Source: Modestobacter sp. VKM Ac-2986 (GTDB taxonomy: Bacteria; Actinomycetota; Actinomycetes; Mycobacteriales; Geodermatophilaceae). From it: 64,000 nt of DNA. Numbering within the stretch: the stretch's first letter is position 1; each line of letters opens with the position of its first letter. Under the pieces are notes generated by a model that was not told where the DNA came from, made no database searches, and worked only from the letters and a program-made list of their open reading frames with translations. Below, in pieces: positions 8,895 through 17,540 of this stretch. A program made the position numbers and the translations under genes. The stretch spans positions 275,957 to 339,956 of the forward strand of contig NZ_JAPVBH010000006.1 of NCBI RefSeq assembly GCF_026967795.1. The letters run 5' to 3'.

Positions 8895-9437
8895 ATGTCG
8901 GCCGGGCGCCACCTGGGGGATGAGCACGAGAGGGTGGTCGGGCGACCGATGACGGTCCAGCGAGCAGCGGGTTTCCGGAACGGCATCGACGTGCGGGTGC
9001 GTCTGAGGCGGGCGGGCTCCGGGTCCGACGCGGCCTTCGACGGCGCCTGGTGGCCGCGGAGCCACGACCTCGCCGCCGAGCTCCCCGAGCTGGTCGCCGC
9101 CCTGGACACCCTCGGCGTGCGCGTCGAGCGGTTCACCTACCCCGAGCAGGCCTGGACGCCGATCGAGCGCAAGGTCGCCGTCTCCGGGCGCACGGTGCGC
9201 ACCGGGGCCTTCCGCAGCATGGACCCCGCGCTGGTCTCCCTCACCGTCGACGGCGACCGCCGGCTGGACCTGCTGGTCGTGCCGCCGGAGGCCGACGCGC
9301 TGACCGGCGTCCGCGCCCTGCGCCTCGCGGCCGGCCAGCGCGAGGAGTCCGGCACCCCGGAGCGTGTGCTGGCCACGGCCGGCTCCTGGTCGCGCCCCGA
9401 GGTCGTCGTCCCGATCACCGGCGTCCGCGCGGGCTGA
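8895..9437 (+). CDS. DUF5994 family protein
   Basis: A 180-residue soluble protein. The section 'GSDAAFDGAWWPRSHDLAAELPELVAALD' followed by 'RVERFTYPEQAWTPIERKV' and 'GRTVRTGAFRSMDP' matches the actinobacterial DUF5994 pattern, which has no known biochemical role. GGTGGAG precedes the chosen ATG; a second ATG 54 nt downstream is possible. It is monocistronic between typA and a convergent methyltransferase. Confidence 0.7.
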   Translation: MSAGRHLGDEHERVVGRPMTVQRAAGFRNGIDVRVRLRRAGSGSDAAFDGAWWPRSHDLAAELPELVAALDTLGVRVERFTYPEQAWTPIERKVAVSGRTVRTGAFRSMDPALVSLTVDGDRRLDLLVVPPEADALTGVRALRLAAGQREESGTPERVLATAGSWSRPEVVVPITGVRAG

Positions 9438-9530
9438 GGCCGGACCGGTCCGGGTACAGCCACCCAGGCCACCGTCCAGCCGTGTCCCGACGCGGTGGCA
9501 CGGTCGGCGGGGCGGCTGTACCCGGCCGGA

Positions 9531-10166
9531 TCAGCGGCGGTGGGCGCGCAGGACCTCGTCCGCCGCGTGGTGCCCCTCGCCACCCGGGCGCGGGCGACGG
9601 TCGGCGACCAGCACCTCCCAGTCGGCGGGGTCGAGGTGGGCGGCCACGTCGGCGGCGCGGGCGAACCGGTCGCCGCCCCAGACCGCAGCGCGTTCCGCGT
9701 CGAACGGGTGCCCCACCCACAGCAGCGTGCCGCCCGGTGCGACGGCGGCCGCCAGCCGGGCGAGCACGGCCGGCAGCTGCTCGGCCGTCGGGTGCAGGAA
9801 GTGCGCGGTGACCAGGTCGACGCTGGCCGCCGGCGGCTGCCACGACTCGACGTCGCCCTGCACCCACGCGACCCGGTCGGTGAGCCCGGCGGCCGCGGCG
9901 TGCTCCGCGGCGCGCGCCAGGGCGACGGCGGACCAGTCCAGGCCGGTCGCGTGCCAGCCCTGGCCGGCCAGCCAGAGGACGTCGCCGCCCTCGCCGCAGC
10001 CGACGTCCAGCGCCCGGCCCGGGGTCAGGCCGGCGGTCTCGGCGACGAGTGGCGGGTTGACCCGCCCGCTCCACAGCGCCGGGGCGTCCCGGTAGCGGTC
10101 CTCCCACGCCGCCTGGTCCAGGCCGGTGTTCGTGGGCTGCTCGTGCTCGTGCTGCTGGTCGCTCAT
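9531..10166 (-). CDS. Class I SAM-dependent methyltransferase
   Basis: A 211-residue Rossmann-fold methyltransferase. Motif I is 'ALDVGCGEGGD' (about residues 51-61), followed by the acidic 'GLDWS', and 'VQGDVESW'. N-terminal 'WEDRYRDAPALWSGRVNPPLV' is typical of small-molecule methyltransferases in the tellurite/thiol-like clade. It is the second gene of an operon with a TrxB-like flavoprotein (10 nt gap). The pairing is seen in many actinobacteria and suggests detoxification or redox modification of a small molecule; the substrate is unknown. Confidence 0.85.
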   Translation of the reverse strand: MSDQQHEHEQPTNTGLDQAAWEDRYRDAPALWSGRVNPPLVAETAGLTPGRALDVGCGEGGDVLWLAGQGWHATGLDWSAVALARAAEHAAAAGLTDRVAWVQGDVESWQPPAASVDLVTAHFLHPTAEQLPAVLARLAAAVAPGGTLLWVGHPFDAERAAVWGGDRFARAADVAAHLDPADWEVLVADRRPRPGGEGHHAADEVLRAHRR

Positions 10167-10176
10167 GGTCGTCTCC

Positions 10177-11196
10177 TCAGATCCCGTGGCGCCGGTCGCC
10201 CAGCACCTGCTCGCACAGCTGACGTTCCGACGCGGGGGAGAACGGGGCGGCGCGCCGGGCGGCGACGGCCGTCCGGGTGTCCTCCGTGATCAGGTCCGCG
10301 TTGATCATGGCCCCTGTGTTCAGGCCGGCCGCGGCCGAGCTGATCACCTGGGCGCGCAGGTCGGTGACGTTGCCGGCCACGTAGACCCCGGGGACGGCGG
10401 TCAGCCCGTTCGGGTCGGCGGGGACGGCGCTGCCGATCACGTGCCCGGCCATCTCCAGGTCGGCCGCCACGAGCCCGAGGGACCCCAGGACGGCGGACCG
10501 GGCGGTGAACCGCGGCGCCACCACGACGGCGTCCCGCGCGACCACCCGGCCGCCGGCCAGCCGCACCCCGGAGAGCCGGTCGCCGGTGCACTCCAGCTCG
10601 GCCACCTCACCGCTGACCACGCTCACGCCGCGGGCGGCCAGCTGCTCCCACTCCTCGTCGGTGGGCTCGGGCCCGGTGTGCAGGAAGAGGGTCACGTCGG
10701 CGCTCCACTGCCGCCACATCAGCGCCTGGTGCGCGCCGAACGGGCCGGTCGACAGCACGCCGATCGCCCGGTCGCGCACCTCCCAGCCGTGGCAGTAGGG
10801 GCAGTGCAGGACGTCGGAGCCCCACAGCTCGCGCACCCCGGGCACCGCGGGCAGCTCGTCGACCAGCCCGGTCGTCACGAGCAGCCGCCGGGCGCGCACC
10901 GGCCCGCCGTCGGCCAGCCGCAGCACGAACCCGCCCGGGACGACGTCGGCGCCCAGCACCTCACCGGTCCGGAAGGCGCCGCCGTAGGAGGCCACCTCGG
11001 CCCGCCCGGTCGCCAGCAGCTCACCGGGGGGCGTGCCCTCACGGCCCAGGTAGTTGTGCACCTGCCCGGCCGGGGCGTTGCGCGGCGCACCGCCGTCGAC
11101 CACCAGCACCGAGCGTCGCGCCCGGCTCAGCGCCAGCGCCCCGCTCAGCCCCGCGGGTCCACCGCCGACGACCACCACGTCGTACTGCTCGTCCAT
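10177..11196 (-). CDS. NAD(P)/FAD-dependent oxidoreductase, thioredoxin reductase-like
   Basis: A 339-residue flavoprotein. The FAD-binding GGGPAG is at residues 11-16, the redox-active CPYC at Cys132 and Cys135 ('HCPYCHGWEV'), and a second FAD motif 'GVYVAGNVTD' is near the C-terminus. The CPYC disulfide and 'HGWE' context fit TrxB-like reductases that act on non-thioredoxin targets (for example holothin/gliotoxin-type thiol oxidases or generic actinobacterial TrxB-like enzymes). The NADPH motif is degenerate ('GVLSTGPFGAH' where GGGDSA is usual), so it may be an oxidase instead of a canonical reductase. RBS AGGAG precedes the ATG. Confidence 0.85.
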   Translation of the reverse strand: MDEQYDVVVVGGGPAGLSGALALSRARRSVLVVDGGAPRNAPAGQVHNYLGREGTPPGELLATGRAEVASYGGAFRTGEVLGADVVPGGFVLRLADGGPVRARRLLVTTGLVDELPAVPGVRELWGSDVLHCPYCHGWEVRDRAIGVLSTGPFGAHQALMWRQWSADVTLFLHTGPEPTDEEWEQLAARGVSVVSGEVAELECTGDRLSGVRLAGGRVVARDAVVVAPRFTARSAVLGSLGLVAADLEMAGHVIGSAVPADPNGLTAVPGVYVAGNVTDLRAQVISSAAAGLNTGAMINADLITEDTRTAVAARRAAPFSPASERQLCEQVLGDRRHGI

Positions 11197-11262
11197 GCCC
11201 CAGCTCCTCTGCTCCGCCGGCGGCCGACCGTCCGGCCGCCGGTCCCGAGCATGGGTCGGATG

Positions 11263-11298
11263 GTGCCAAGGGCACAAACATCCTTGCTGCTACAGCAA
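11263..11298. promoter_or_regulatory. Two inverted repeats upstream of the TrxB-like operon
   Basis: GTGCC-aag-GGCAC (11263-11275) and TTGCTG-cta-CAGCAA (11284-11298) are both perfect and lie 67-102 bp upstream of the reductase start. They are good operator candidates for a redox-responsive repressor, which is not encoded next door. Confidence 0.4.
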
Positions 11299-11317
11299 AG
11301 CGTCGGCGTCGGACGCA

Positions 11318-11355
11318 CGAGGGCCCCGCCCGGCAGTCGCCGGACGGGGCCCTCG
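11318..11355 (-). terminator. Terminator after the TauE/SafE gene
   Basis: An 11-bp stem CGAGGGCCCCG / CGGGGCCCTCG (11318-11328, 11345-11355) continues with an inner CCGGC/GCCGG stem. It lies about 60 bp past the stop of the TauE/SafE gene on the minus strand. Confidence 0.75.
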
Positions 11356-11416
11356 CGGCCTCCCTGCAGGGGCTCGCCGCGAGCTCGCGAGTGGTGGGGG
11401 GCAGGGAGGTCCTTCT

Positions 11417-12412
11417 TCAGTTCTGCGGTGCGCTCGGCCGGCCCGCGGGGACGGTGTCCACCTCGGCGACCTCGTTGGGGAAGGCGAGCCGCTCAGCCTC
11501 GGCGCGACGCTCGGCCGCCTCGGTGACCGCAGCGGCCGACTCCAGCGTGCGGTCCTTGCGGTACTCGCGGTACGACCAGGCCACCGCGGCGGCCCAGAGC
11601 ACGTAGATGACGGCGTAGACGGCGTACCGGGTGCCGGTGTCGGCGTCGATCCAGTCGCTCGTGAGCAGGCTGCGGGCGTTGGTCAGGATGATGATCCCGC
11701 CGACGCTGGCGCCGAGCAGACGCGGCGGCACGAACCGCACCAGCCAGGCGGCGACGGGGGCGGCGATCATGCCACCGACCAGTAGGGCGGCCACCCAGGC
11801 GAAGTCGATGCCCTGGCTGCCGAGGGCGAAGAGGAAGCCCAGGCTGGCGGCGAGGGAGACCAGCACCTCGGAGGTGTCGACCGAGCCGATGGTCTTGCGG
11901 GGCTCCATCCGGCCGCTGGCCAGGATCGCCGGCGTGCTCACCGGGCCCCAGCCGCCACCGCCGGTGGCGTCGACGAAGCCGGCGGCCAGGCCGAGCGGGG
12001 CCAGGAAGCGCGTGCGCATGGGCTTGCCGAGGTGGCGTCGGTCGATGCCGCGCAGGGTGAAGCGGACCAGCAGGTAGATGCCCAGCGCCAGCAGGATCAG
12101 CTGCATGACCGGGGCAGCGACCTCGGTGGAGAGGTTGGACAGCACCGTGGCGCCGGCGAAGGCGCCGATCGCACCGGGGACGCCGATCCGGCCGACGACC
12201 TTCCAGTCGACGTTGCCGAAGCGCCAGTGCGAGACGCCGGAGGCGAGGTTGGTGCCGATCTCGGCGAGGTGGACGGTGGCCGACGCGGCGGCCGGGTTGG
12301 TGCCAAGGGCGAGCAGCAGCGTCGTGGAGGTGACGCCATAGCCCATGCCCAGGCTGCCGTCGACGAGCTGGGCGCCGAGGCCGGCGAGGGCGAGCACGAT
12401 CAGGGTCTTCAC
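11417..12412 (-). CDS. TauE/SafE family sulfite/organosulfur exporter
   Basis: A 331-residue polytopic protein with eight or so helices. The N-terminal 'LVDGSLGMGYGVTSTTLLLALG' and the later 'GFVDATGGGGWGPVSTPAILASG' are the paired half-repeats of the TauE/SafE family, which exports sulfite, sulfoacetate or related anions. A long soluble tail follows residue ~270. Start is GTG. A cysteine-rich leader peptide of the type found before sulfur genes, and a 23-bp palindrome, lie upstream on the same strand, which independently links the gene to sulfur metabolism. Confidence 0.88.
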   Translation of the reverse strand: MKTLIVLALAGLGAQLVDGSLGMGYGVTSTTLLLALGTNPAAASATVHLAEIGTNLASGVSHWRFGNVDWKVVGRIGVPGAIGAFAGATVLSNLSTEVAAPVMQLILLALGIYLLVRFTLRGIDRRHLGKPMRTRFLAPLGLAAGFVDATGGGGWGPVSTPAILASGRMEPRKTIGSVDTSEVLVSLAASLGFLFALGSQGIDFAWVAALLVGGMIAAPVAAWLVRFVPPRLLGASVGGIIILTNARSLLTSDWIDADTGTRYAVYAVIYVLWAAAVAWSYREYRKDRTLESAAAVTEAAERRAEAERLAFPNEVAEVDTVPAGRPSAPQN

Positions 12413-12500
12413 GTGGGGGACTCCGGAGCTGGGGGCGCGGGCGCGCGTCAGGGCGCGGGCACCGCAGGGCTGACAGGGAGGGCGCTCAGGGCGCGGGAGG

Positions 12501-12593
12501 TCAGCAGCCGGGACAGCAGGCGGTGCAGACGCGCAGCAGGTCGACGTGGATGCGGCTCACCAGGAACGAGCCCGGGAGCAGGTGCGGGGGCAC
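12501..12593 (-). CDS. Cysteine-rich leader peptide (putative translational attenuator)
   Basis: A 30-codon ORF starting GTG ends in 'HVDLLRVCTACCPGC'. The HVDLLRV core followed by a cluster of cysteines is the hallmark of actinobacterial leader peptides before sulfur assimilation genes, whose translation senses cysteine supply. Four of the last eight residues are Cys, two adjacent. A shorter in-frame GTG at 12558-12560 could be the true start. It stops 88 bp before the TauE/SafE start. The upstream palindrome at 12615-12637 would control transcription, giving two layers of sulfur control. Leader function is inferred from family resemblance. Confidence 0.78.
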   Translation of the reverse strand: MPPHLLPGSFLVSRIHVDLLRVCTACCPGC

Positions 12594-12614
12594 CGCCGAC
12601 GTCGACACGCGTGC

Positions 12615-12637
12615 ATTCCTACCATCCCGGTAGGGAT
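12615..12637 (-). promoter_or_regulatory. Palindromic operator overlapping the tauE-leader promoter
   Basis: ATTCCTACC-N5-GGTAGGGAT (9-5-9, one mismatch) lies immediately upstream of the leader peptide. On the minus strand a TTGCAC hexamer (-35 like) precedes it and its TAGGAAT half may serve as the -10 box, so a bound protein would block RNA polymerase. The sequence resembles Rrf2/CymR-type cysteine-metabolism operators (TTCCTA...TAGGAA); that link is inference. Confidence 0.55.
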
Positions 12638-12716
12638 TGTGTGCAACCGACCGGAGTGGCCCCGATCACGTGCGCGGCGTGTCGCTCCTGGGTCGACGGT
12701 GCGGCGCCGGGGTGGC

Positions 12717-14147
12717 TCAGACGCGCAGCGTGTCCCGGCGCACCGTGCGCCAGGCGACGAGTCCGCCCAGTGCCATGACCACGGCGCAGACCACCACCGC
12801 AACCTGGAAGCCGCCGGTGAGGGCGGCCGGGTCGGCGTAGTCGTCCCCGCCCAGCCCCACGGCGACCGGCAGTGCCGCCACCGCCAGCAGGGTCGCCGCA
12901 CGCGCGACGGCGTTGTTCACCCCGCTCGCCACGCCGGCCAGGTGGTCGGGGGCGGCGTCGAGCACGGTGGCCGTCAGCGGGGCGATGACCAGCGACATGC
13001 CCAGGCCGTTGAGCAGCGAGCCGGGCAGCACGTCGAGCCAGTAGGAGCTGCCCGGGCCGATCCGCACGAACCACAGCACGCCGGCCGCCGCGACCACCGG
13101 CCCGACCGTCATCGGCAGCCGGGCGCCGACCCGCGCGGCCAGCGCGCCGCCGCGGGCCGACAGCAGGGTGATCACGATGATCGCCGGCAGCATGGCCGCG
13201 CCGGCCTCGGTCGCGTTGTAGCCGAGCACGGTCTGCAGCTGCAGCACCAGGAAGAAGGAGTAGCCCCCGAGCCCGCCGTAGACCAGCAAGGTGCTCAGGT
13301 TCGCGCCGGTGAACTCGCGGTCGGCGAAGACGCCGGGGGGCAGCATCGGTGCGGCGGCCGACCGCTCGCGCAGCAGAAACGCCGCCCCGGCGGCGACGCC
13401 GACGGCAGCGGAGACCCACACCTGCGGGTGGCCCGGGCCGTCGCCGGCGGCGATGAGGGCGTAGGTGACACCGGCCAGGGCCAGTGCACCGGTCACCGCC
13501 CCGAGGACGTCGAACCGGCCGGAGCTGGCGGTGTCCCGGCTCTCCGGCACGTGCCGGACGGCGACCAGCACGACGACCACCGCGACCGGGGCGTTGAGCA
13601 GGAACACCCAGCGCCAGCTGACCGCGTCGATGAGCGCGCCGGCCAGGAACGGCCCGATCAGCCCGGAGATGCCGCCCAGGGCCGACCAGGCGCCGATCGC
13701 CCGCGGCCGGTCGGCGTGCGGGAAGGCGGACTGGATGATCGCCAGGCTGCCGGGGGTGAGCAGCGCCCCGCCCACGCCCTGCAGCACCCGGGCGGAGACG
13801 AGCTGGCCGGTGGTCTGGGCCAGCCCGCAGGCCAGCGAGGTCACTGCGAACCACACCACCCCGACCAGGAACACCCGGCGCCGTCCGTACCGGTCGCCGA
13901 GCGCACCGCCGAGCAGGATCAGCGCGGCCAGGGCCAGCGTGTAGCCCGACAGGGTCCACTGCAGCCCGGCCAGCGAGGAGCCCAGTTCCGCGCCGATCGC
14001 GGGCAGGGCGACGTTGACCGCGGTGGCGTCGAGCATCGCCATCCCCGAGGCCAGCACGGTGGCCAGCAGCACCCAGCGGCCGGCGGCCGTGCCGAGCCGG
14101 ACGGGGTCTGCGGCGACCGGGCCGGGGGGCTGTCCGGGCGCCGTCAC
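12717..14147 (-). CDS. MFS drug efflux transporter, DHA2/EmrB-QacA type
   Basis: A 476-residue multi-pass transporter. 'MAMLDATAVNVALPAIGAELG' in helix 1 (motif D1), 'GALGDRYGRRRVFLVG' (motif A) and 'SWRWVFLLNAPVAV' (motif C region) mark the proton-coupled 14-helix DHA2 family of multidrug exporters. GTG start; a TAGCGT -10 hexamer six bases upstream implies a nearly leaderless mRNA. Divergent from the copper operon, but no sequence sign links it to copper. Substrate unknown. Confidence 0.87.
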   Translation of the reverse strand: MTAPGQPPGPVAADPVRLGTAAGRWVLLATVLASGMAMLDATAVNVALPAIGAELGSSLAGLQWTLSGYTLALAALILLGGALGDRYGRRRVFLVGVVWFAVTSLACGLAQTTGQLVSARVLQGVGGALLTPGSLAIIQSAFPHADRPRAIGAWSALGGISGLIGPFLAGALIDAVSWRWVFLLNAPVAVVVVLVAVRHVPESRDTASSGRFDVLGAVTGALALAGVTYALIAAGDGPGHPQVWVSAAVGVAAGAAFLLRERSAAAPMLPPGVFADREFTGANLSTLLVYGGLGGYSFFLVLQLQTVLGYNATEAGAAMLPAIIVITLLSARGGALAARVGARLPMTVGPVVAAAGVLWFVRIGPGSSYWLDVLPGSLLNGLGMSLVIAPLTATVLDAAPDHLAGVASGVNNAVARAATLLAVAALPVAVGLGGDDYADPAALTGGFQVAVVVCAVVMALGGLVAWRTVRRDTLRV

Positions 14148-14153
14148 GGCCGG

Positions 14154-14159
14154 ACGCTA
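14154..14159 (-). promoter_or_regulatory. TAGCGT -10 box for the MFS gene
   Basis: TAGCGT reads on the minus strand and is followed by six bases before the GTG start, predicting a leaderless transcript. The same hexamer, in a similar context, is seen at four other starts in the window. Confidence 0.45.
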
Positions 14160-14326
14160 TCTGACGGCGGCGGGCACCGGGCCGACGGCCGCCGTGCGGG
14201 GGCGTCGGCCGCGTCACACCCCTTCCTCGCCGGCGGCGGGAACTGGGCGGCCCCGCCCGGCGACTGTCTCCTCGTGCGACAGCTCTCCTCCCGGCGCCCC
14301 GCCGCGGCCCCGGTCCCGGTGCCCGC

Positions 14327-16126
14327 GTGAGGCGGACGGCCGCCGTCCTGCTGCTGCTGTGCGCACTGGTCGGCACCGGGCTGGGCCTGGACGTGCTCAC
14401 CGCCCGGCCGGCGTCGGCGCACGCGGCGCTGACGACCACCACGCCGGCCGACGGTGCCCGCGTGGAGACGGCACCGGCCGAGGTGAGCCTGGCCTTCAAC
14501 GAGGCGGTCTCGCTGGGCGCCGGGTACGCCCGGGTGCTCGACGGGGCGGGGGAGCGGGTCGACACCGGTGCGGCCGAGGTCCGCGACGGCACGCTCACCG
14601 TGCCGCTGCGCCCCGACCTGCCCGACGCCGGGTACGTCGTCACCTGGCGGGTGGTCTCGGCCGACTCGCACCCGATCTCCGGCGCCTCCTCCTTCGTGGT
14701 CGGCGACGGCGAGCCGGTGGCCGCCGGCTCGGTGGGCAGCGGCGACGACACCGACCCGCTGGTGGCGATCGCGCTGCCGCTGACCCGCTCGGTCGGCTAC
14801 CTCGGGCTGGTCCTCGGGCTGGGCGTGCCGCTGGCGCTGGCCACCGTGTGGCCCGGCGGCTGGGCGGTGGGGCTGATGCGCCGGCTGACGCTGGTCGGGC
14901 TGGTCACGGTCGCGGTCACCGCCGGGCTGCTCGTCCTGCTGCAGGGGCCCTACGCCTCCGGCAGCGGCCTCGGGTCGCTGGTCGACGGCGCGCTGGTGGA
15001 CAGCACCCTGGACTCCGACTTCGGCAAGGCGCTCCTGCTGCGCGAGGCCCTGGCGGTCGCCCTCGCGATCGTGCTGGCCCGCAGTTGGCGCGAGGGCCGG
15101 GCGCCGTCGACCGCGCTGCTGGCCGTGCCCGCCGTGGTCGCCGTGCTGCTCGTGGTCAGCGTCGCCGCGGTCGGTCACGCCGTCGCCGGGCCGCTGCCGC
15201 TGCTGGCGGTGGCCGCGACCGCCCTGCACGTCGCCGCGATGAGCGCCTGGCTGGGCGGGCTGGTGGCGCTGTTCGCCGGGGCGCTGCGCGCCGCGACCCC
15301 GGCCGGTGAGCTGGCCGCGGCGCTGCCCCGCTGGTCGCGGCTGGCGGCGGGCTACGTGGCCGCGCTCGTGCTCACCGGCCTCTGGCAGTCCCTGCGGGAG
15401 GTCTCCTCCTTCGCCGCGCTCACCTCCACCACCTACGGCTGGGTGCTGGTGGCCAAGCTCGCGCTCGTCGCGCTCGTGCTGGTCGCCGCCCTGGTCAGCC
15501 GGGACGTCGTCCAGCAGGGCAGCCGGCACCGGGGAGGCGGCGGTCAGCGCGGGGGCCGGCGTCGCCCGCCGCGCCGGGTGGTCGCCCACGCCTTCGCCGC
15601 CCCGCGGTCGTCGGTGGACGGTCCTGCCGACCACGAGCCCGCCGACGACGAGCCGCCGATCGCGGAGACGGCCGCGCCGGGGGTGCTGCGCCGCTCGGTG
15701 CTGGTCGAGCTGGCCGGGGCGGCCGTCGTCCTGGCGCTGTCGGCCGTGCTGGTCGGCACCCCGCCGGCCAGTGCCGCCGTCGCCGAGTCCGTCGAGGTCA
15801 CCCTCCCGCTGCAGTCGGCCGCCGGCGCGGCCGGCAACGGCAGCGTGCAGGTGACCCTCGACCCGGCGAGCCCGGGGCCCGCCGTCCTGCACGTCTACCT
15901 GTTCGACGACGCCGGGCGGCTGGTCCAGCCCCGGCAGATCTCGGTCGGCCTCACGGAGCCCGCCCGGCAGATCGGCCCGCTCGACGTCGACCTCGCCGCC
16001 GCCGGCCCCGGCCACTACGTCGGCGACCCCGTCCTGCCCACCACGGGCACCTGGAGCCTCACCGTGACCGTCCGCCTGGACGAGTTCACGGCCGTCACCG
16101 CCAGCACCGTCTTCCCGGTCCGCTGA
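14327..16126 (+). CDS. CopC-CopD fusion, copper resistance protein with C-terminal YtkA-like domain
   Basis: A 599-residue membrane protein. A signal peptide ends at 'ASA' so that His32 becomes the mature N-terminus, the Cu(II) ligand of CopC domains. The CopC domain (about 32-125) includes 'DSHPISGASSF' with the other conserved His. About eight membrane helices of CopD (about 145-460) follow, then a His/charged cytosolic loop (about 395-450) and a C-terminal periplasmic YtkA/FixH-like domain (about 510-598). It is first in a copper operon with ycnI, sco and a membrane gene. Function: copper binding and import/handling at the cell surface. Start is GTG. Confidence 0.88.
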   Translation: MRRTAAVLLLLCALVGTGLGLDVLTARPASAHAALTTTTPADGARVETAPAEVSLAFNEAVSLGAGYARVLDGAGERVDTGAAEVRDGTLTVPLRPDLPDAGYVVTWRVVSADSHPISGASSFVVGDGEPVAAGSVGSGDDTDPLVAIALPLTRSVGYLGLVLGLGVPLALATVWPGGWAVGLMRRLTLVGLVTVAVTAGLLVLLQGPYASGSGLGSLVDGALVDSTLDSDFGKALLLREALAVALAIVLARSWREGRAPSTALLAVPAVVAVLLVVSVAAVGHAVAGPLPLLAVAATALHVAAMSAWLGGLVALFAGALRAATPAGELAAALPRWSRLAAGYVAALVLTGLWQSLREVSSFAALTSTTYGWVLVAKLALVALVLVAALVSRDVVQQGSRHRGGGGQRGGRRRPPRRVVAHAFAAPRSSVDGPADHEPADDEPPIAETAAPGVLRRSVLVELAGAAVVLALSAVLVGTPPASAAVAESVEVTLPLQSAAGAAGNGSVQVTLDPASPGPAVLHVYLFDDAGRLVQPRQISVGLTEPARQIGPLDVDLAAAGPGHYVGDPVLPTTGTWSLTVTVRLDEFTAVTASTVFPVR

Positions 16127-16149
16127 CCACCCCCGAACGAGGAGAACCG

Positions 16150-16875
16150 TTGTCCCTGCACCTGCTGCGTCCTGCCCGCCGGCTGGCCGCGCTCACCGCC
16201 GTCTCGCTGGCCGGGCTGCTCGTCCTGGGCACCGGCGCCGCCTCCGCGCACGTGACCGTCGGCTCCGCCGACGCCGCCCCCGGGGGCTACGGGAAGATCA
16301 CCTTCCGGGTGCCCAACGAGAGCGACGCCGCCAGCACCGTGGCGCTGCGCGTCCAGCTGCCCACCGACACCCCGCTGACGTCGCTGCGGGCGCAGCCGGT
16401 GCCGGGCTGGACGGTCACCCTGACCCCGACGAGCATCGACCCGCCGGTGGAGGTGCACGGCGAGACCGTCGACACCGCCGTGTCGGTCGTGGAGTTCCGG
16501 GCCGAGGCCGGCGGCGGCATCGCCCCGGGGCAGTTCCAGGAGTTCGCGCTCTCCGGCGGTCCCTTCCCCGAGACCGACTCCCTGGTCTTCGCCGCCGTCC
16601 AGACCTACAGCGACGGCAGCGAGTCCGCCTGGATCGAGCCGACCGTCGAGGGCCAGGCCGAGCCGCAGTACCCGGCGCCGGTGCTGGCGCTGGCCTCCGC
16701 CGACGCCGCCCCGGTCTCCAGCGATGCCGGGACGCCGGCGGCGCCGGCGAGCGCGTCGGAGGAGGGCGACGGCACGGCCGTCACCGCGCTGGTGCTCGCC
16801 GTCCTCGGGCTGCTCGCCGGCCTCGGCGGGCTGTTCCTCGGCCTGACCGCGCGCCGACGTACCGTGGGCTCGTGA
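16150..16875 (+). CDS. YcnI family copper-binding membrane protein (DUF1775)
   Basis: A 241-residue protein with a Sec signal peptide ending at 'AASA' so that mature 'HVTVGSADAAPGGYGKITFRVPNES' begins with the Cu-binding histidine typical of YcnI. A C-terminal Ala/Ser linker and one transmembrane helix (about 210-232) anchor it. The start is an unusual TTG, chosen because GAGGAGAA sits 6 bp upstream and the signal peptide begins there. It lies 23 bp after copCD and overlaps sco, as in other copper-import operons. Confidence 0.88.
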   Translation: MSLHLLRPARRLAALTAVSLAGLLVLGTGAASAHVTVGSADAAPGGYGKITFRVPNESDAASTVALRVQLPTDTPLTSLRAQPVPGWTVTLTPTSIDPPVEVHGETVDTAVSVVEFRAEAGGGIAPGQFQEFALSGGPFPETDSLVFAAVQTYSDGSESAWIEPTVEGQAEPQYPAPVLALASADAAPVSSDAGTPAAPASASEEGDGTAVTALVLAVLGLLAGLGGLFLGLTARRRTVGS

Positions 16876-17540
16876 GCTCCGCGAACCGCACCGGGCTGAC
16901 CGCCCTCGCCCTCGCCGCCGGACTGCTGCTGGCCGGCTGCGGCGGGGACGCCGACGCCGACACCACCGCCCAGGGACACGACCACGGCGGGGCCGCGGCC
17001 CCGGCGACGGTGGCCGACGACGGCGCGTCTCCCTACTCCGGGCTGCACCTGCAGGACCCGTACCAGAAGCCGGAGTTCACCCTCACCGACGGCACCGGCG
17101 CACCGTTCGACTTCGCCGAGCGCACCGCGGCCGGGCCGACGCTGCTGTTCTTCGGCTTCACGAACTGCCCCGACGTCTGCCCGACGACGATGGCCGACGT
17201 GACCCTGGCGCTGCGCACCGTGGACCCGGCCGTGGTGGCGGCGACCACCGTGGTGTTCGTGACCACCGACCCGGCGCGGGACACCCCCGAGGTGCTGGAG
17301 GAGTACCTGGACCGGTTCGACGCAGACCTGGGCACGGCCTACGTCGGGCTGACCGGTGACCAGGCGCAGATCGACCAGGCGCAGCTGGCCGCCGGCGTGC
17401 CGCTGGCCGAGGACGACGGTCAGACCCACTCGGCGATGCTGCTGCTCTACGGCACCGACGGCGAGGCCGACGTGGCCTTCAACGGCGGGAACACCGCCAC
17501 CGACATCGCGCACGACCTGGCCGTCGTCGCCGCGGAGTGA
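16872..17540 (+). CDS. SCO1/SenC family lipoprotein, copper chaperone
   Basis: A 222-residue thioredoxin-fold protein. The lipobox LLAGC places lipidated Cys23 at the mature N-terminus; a His-rich stretch (GHDHGG) follows. The copper-binding 'TNCPDVCPTT' gives Cys99 and Cys103, and the third ligand is His186 in 'DDGQTHSAML'. Such proteins metallate the CuA centre of cytochrome c oxidase or act in copper homeostasis. The GTG start overlaps the ycnI stop (GTGA), so these genes are translationally coupled. Confidence 0.92.
   Translation: MSSANRTGLTALALAAGLLLAGCGGDADADTTAQGHDHGGAAAPATVADDGASPYSGLHLQDPYQKPEFTLTDGTGAPFDFAERTAAGPTLLFFGFTNCPDVCPTTMADVTLALRTVDPAVVAATTVVFVTTDPARDTPEVLEEYLDRFDADLGTAYVGLTGDQAQIDQAQLAAGVPLAEDDGQTHSAMLLLYGTDGEADVAFNGGNTATDIAHDLAVVAAE

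Noticed and set aside
12558..12617. Alternative 19-codon ATG ORF (Arg/Cys-rich) in the tauE leader
   Set aside because: It is in another frame from the HVDLLRV peptide, begins inside the operator and lacks the conserved leader pattern.
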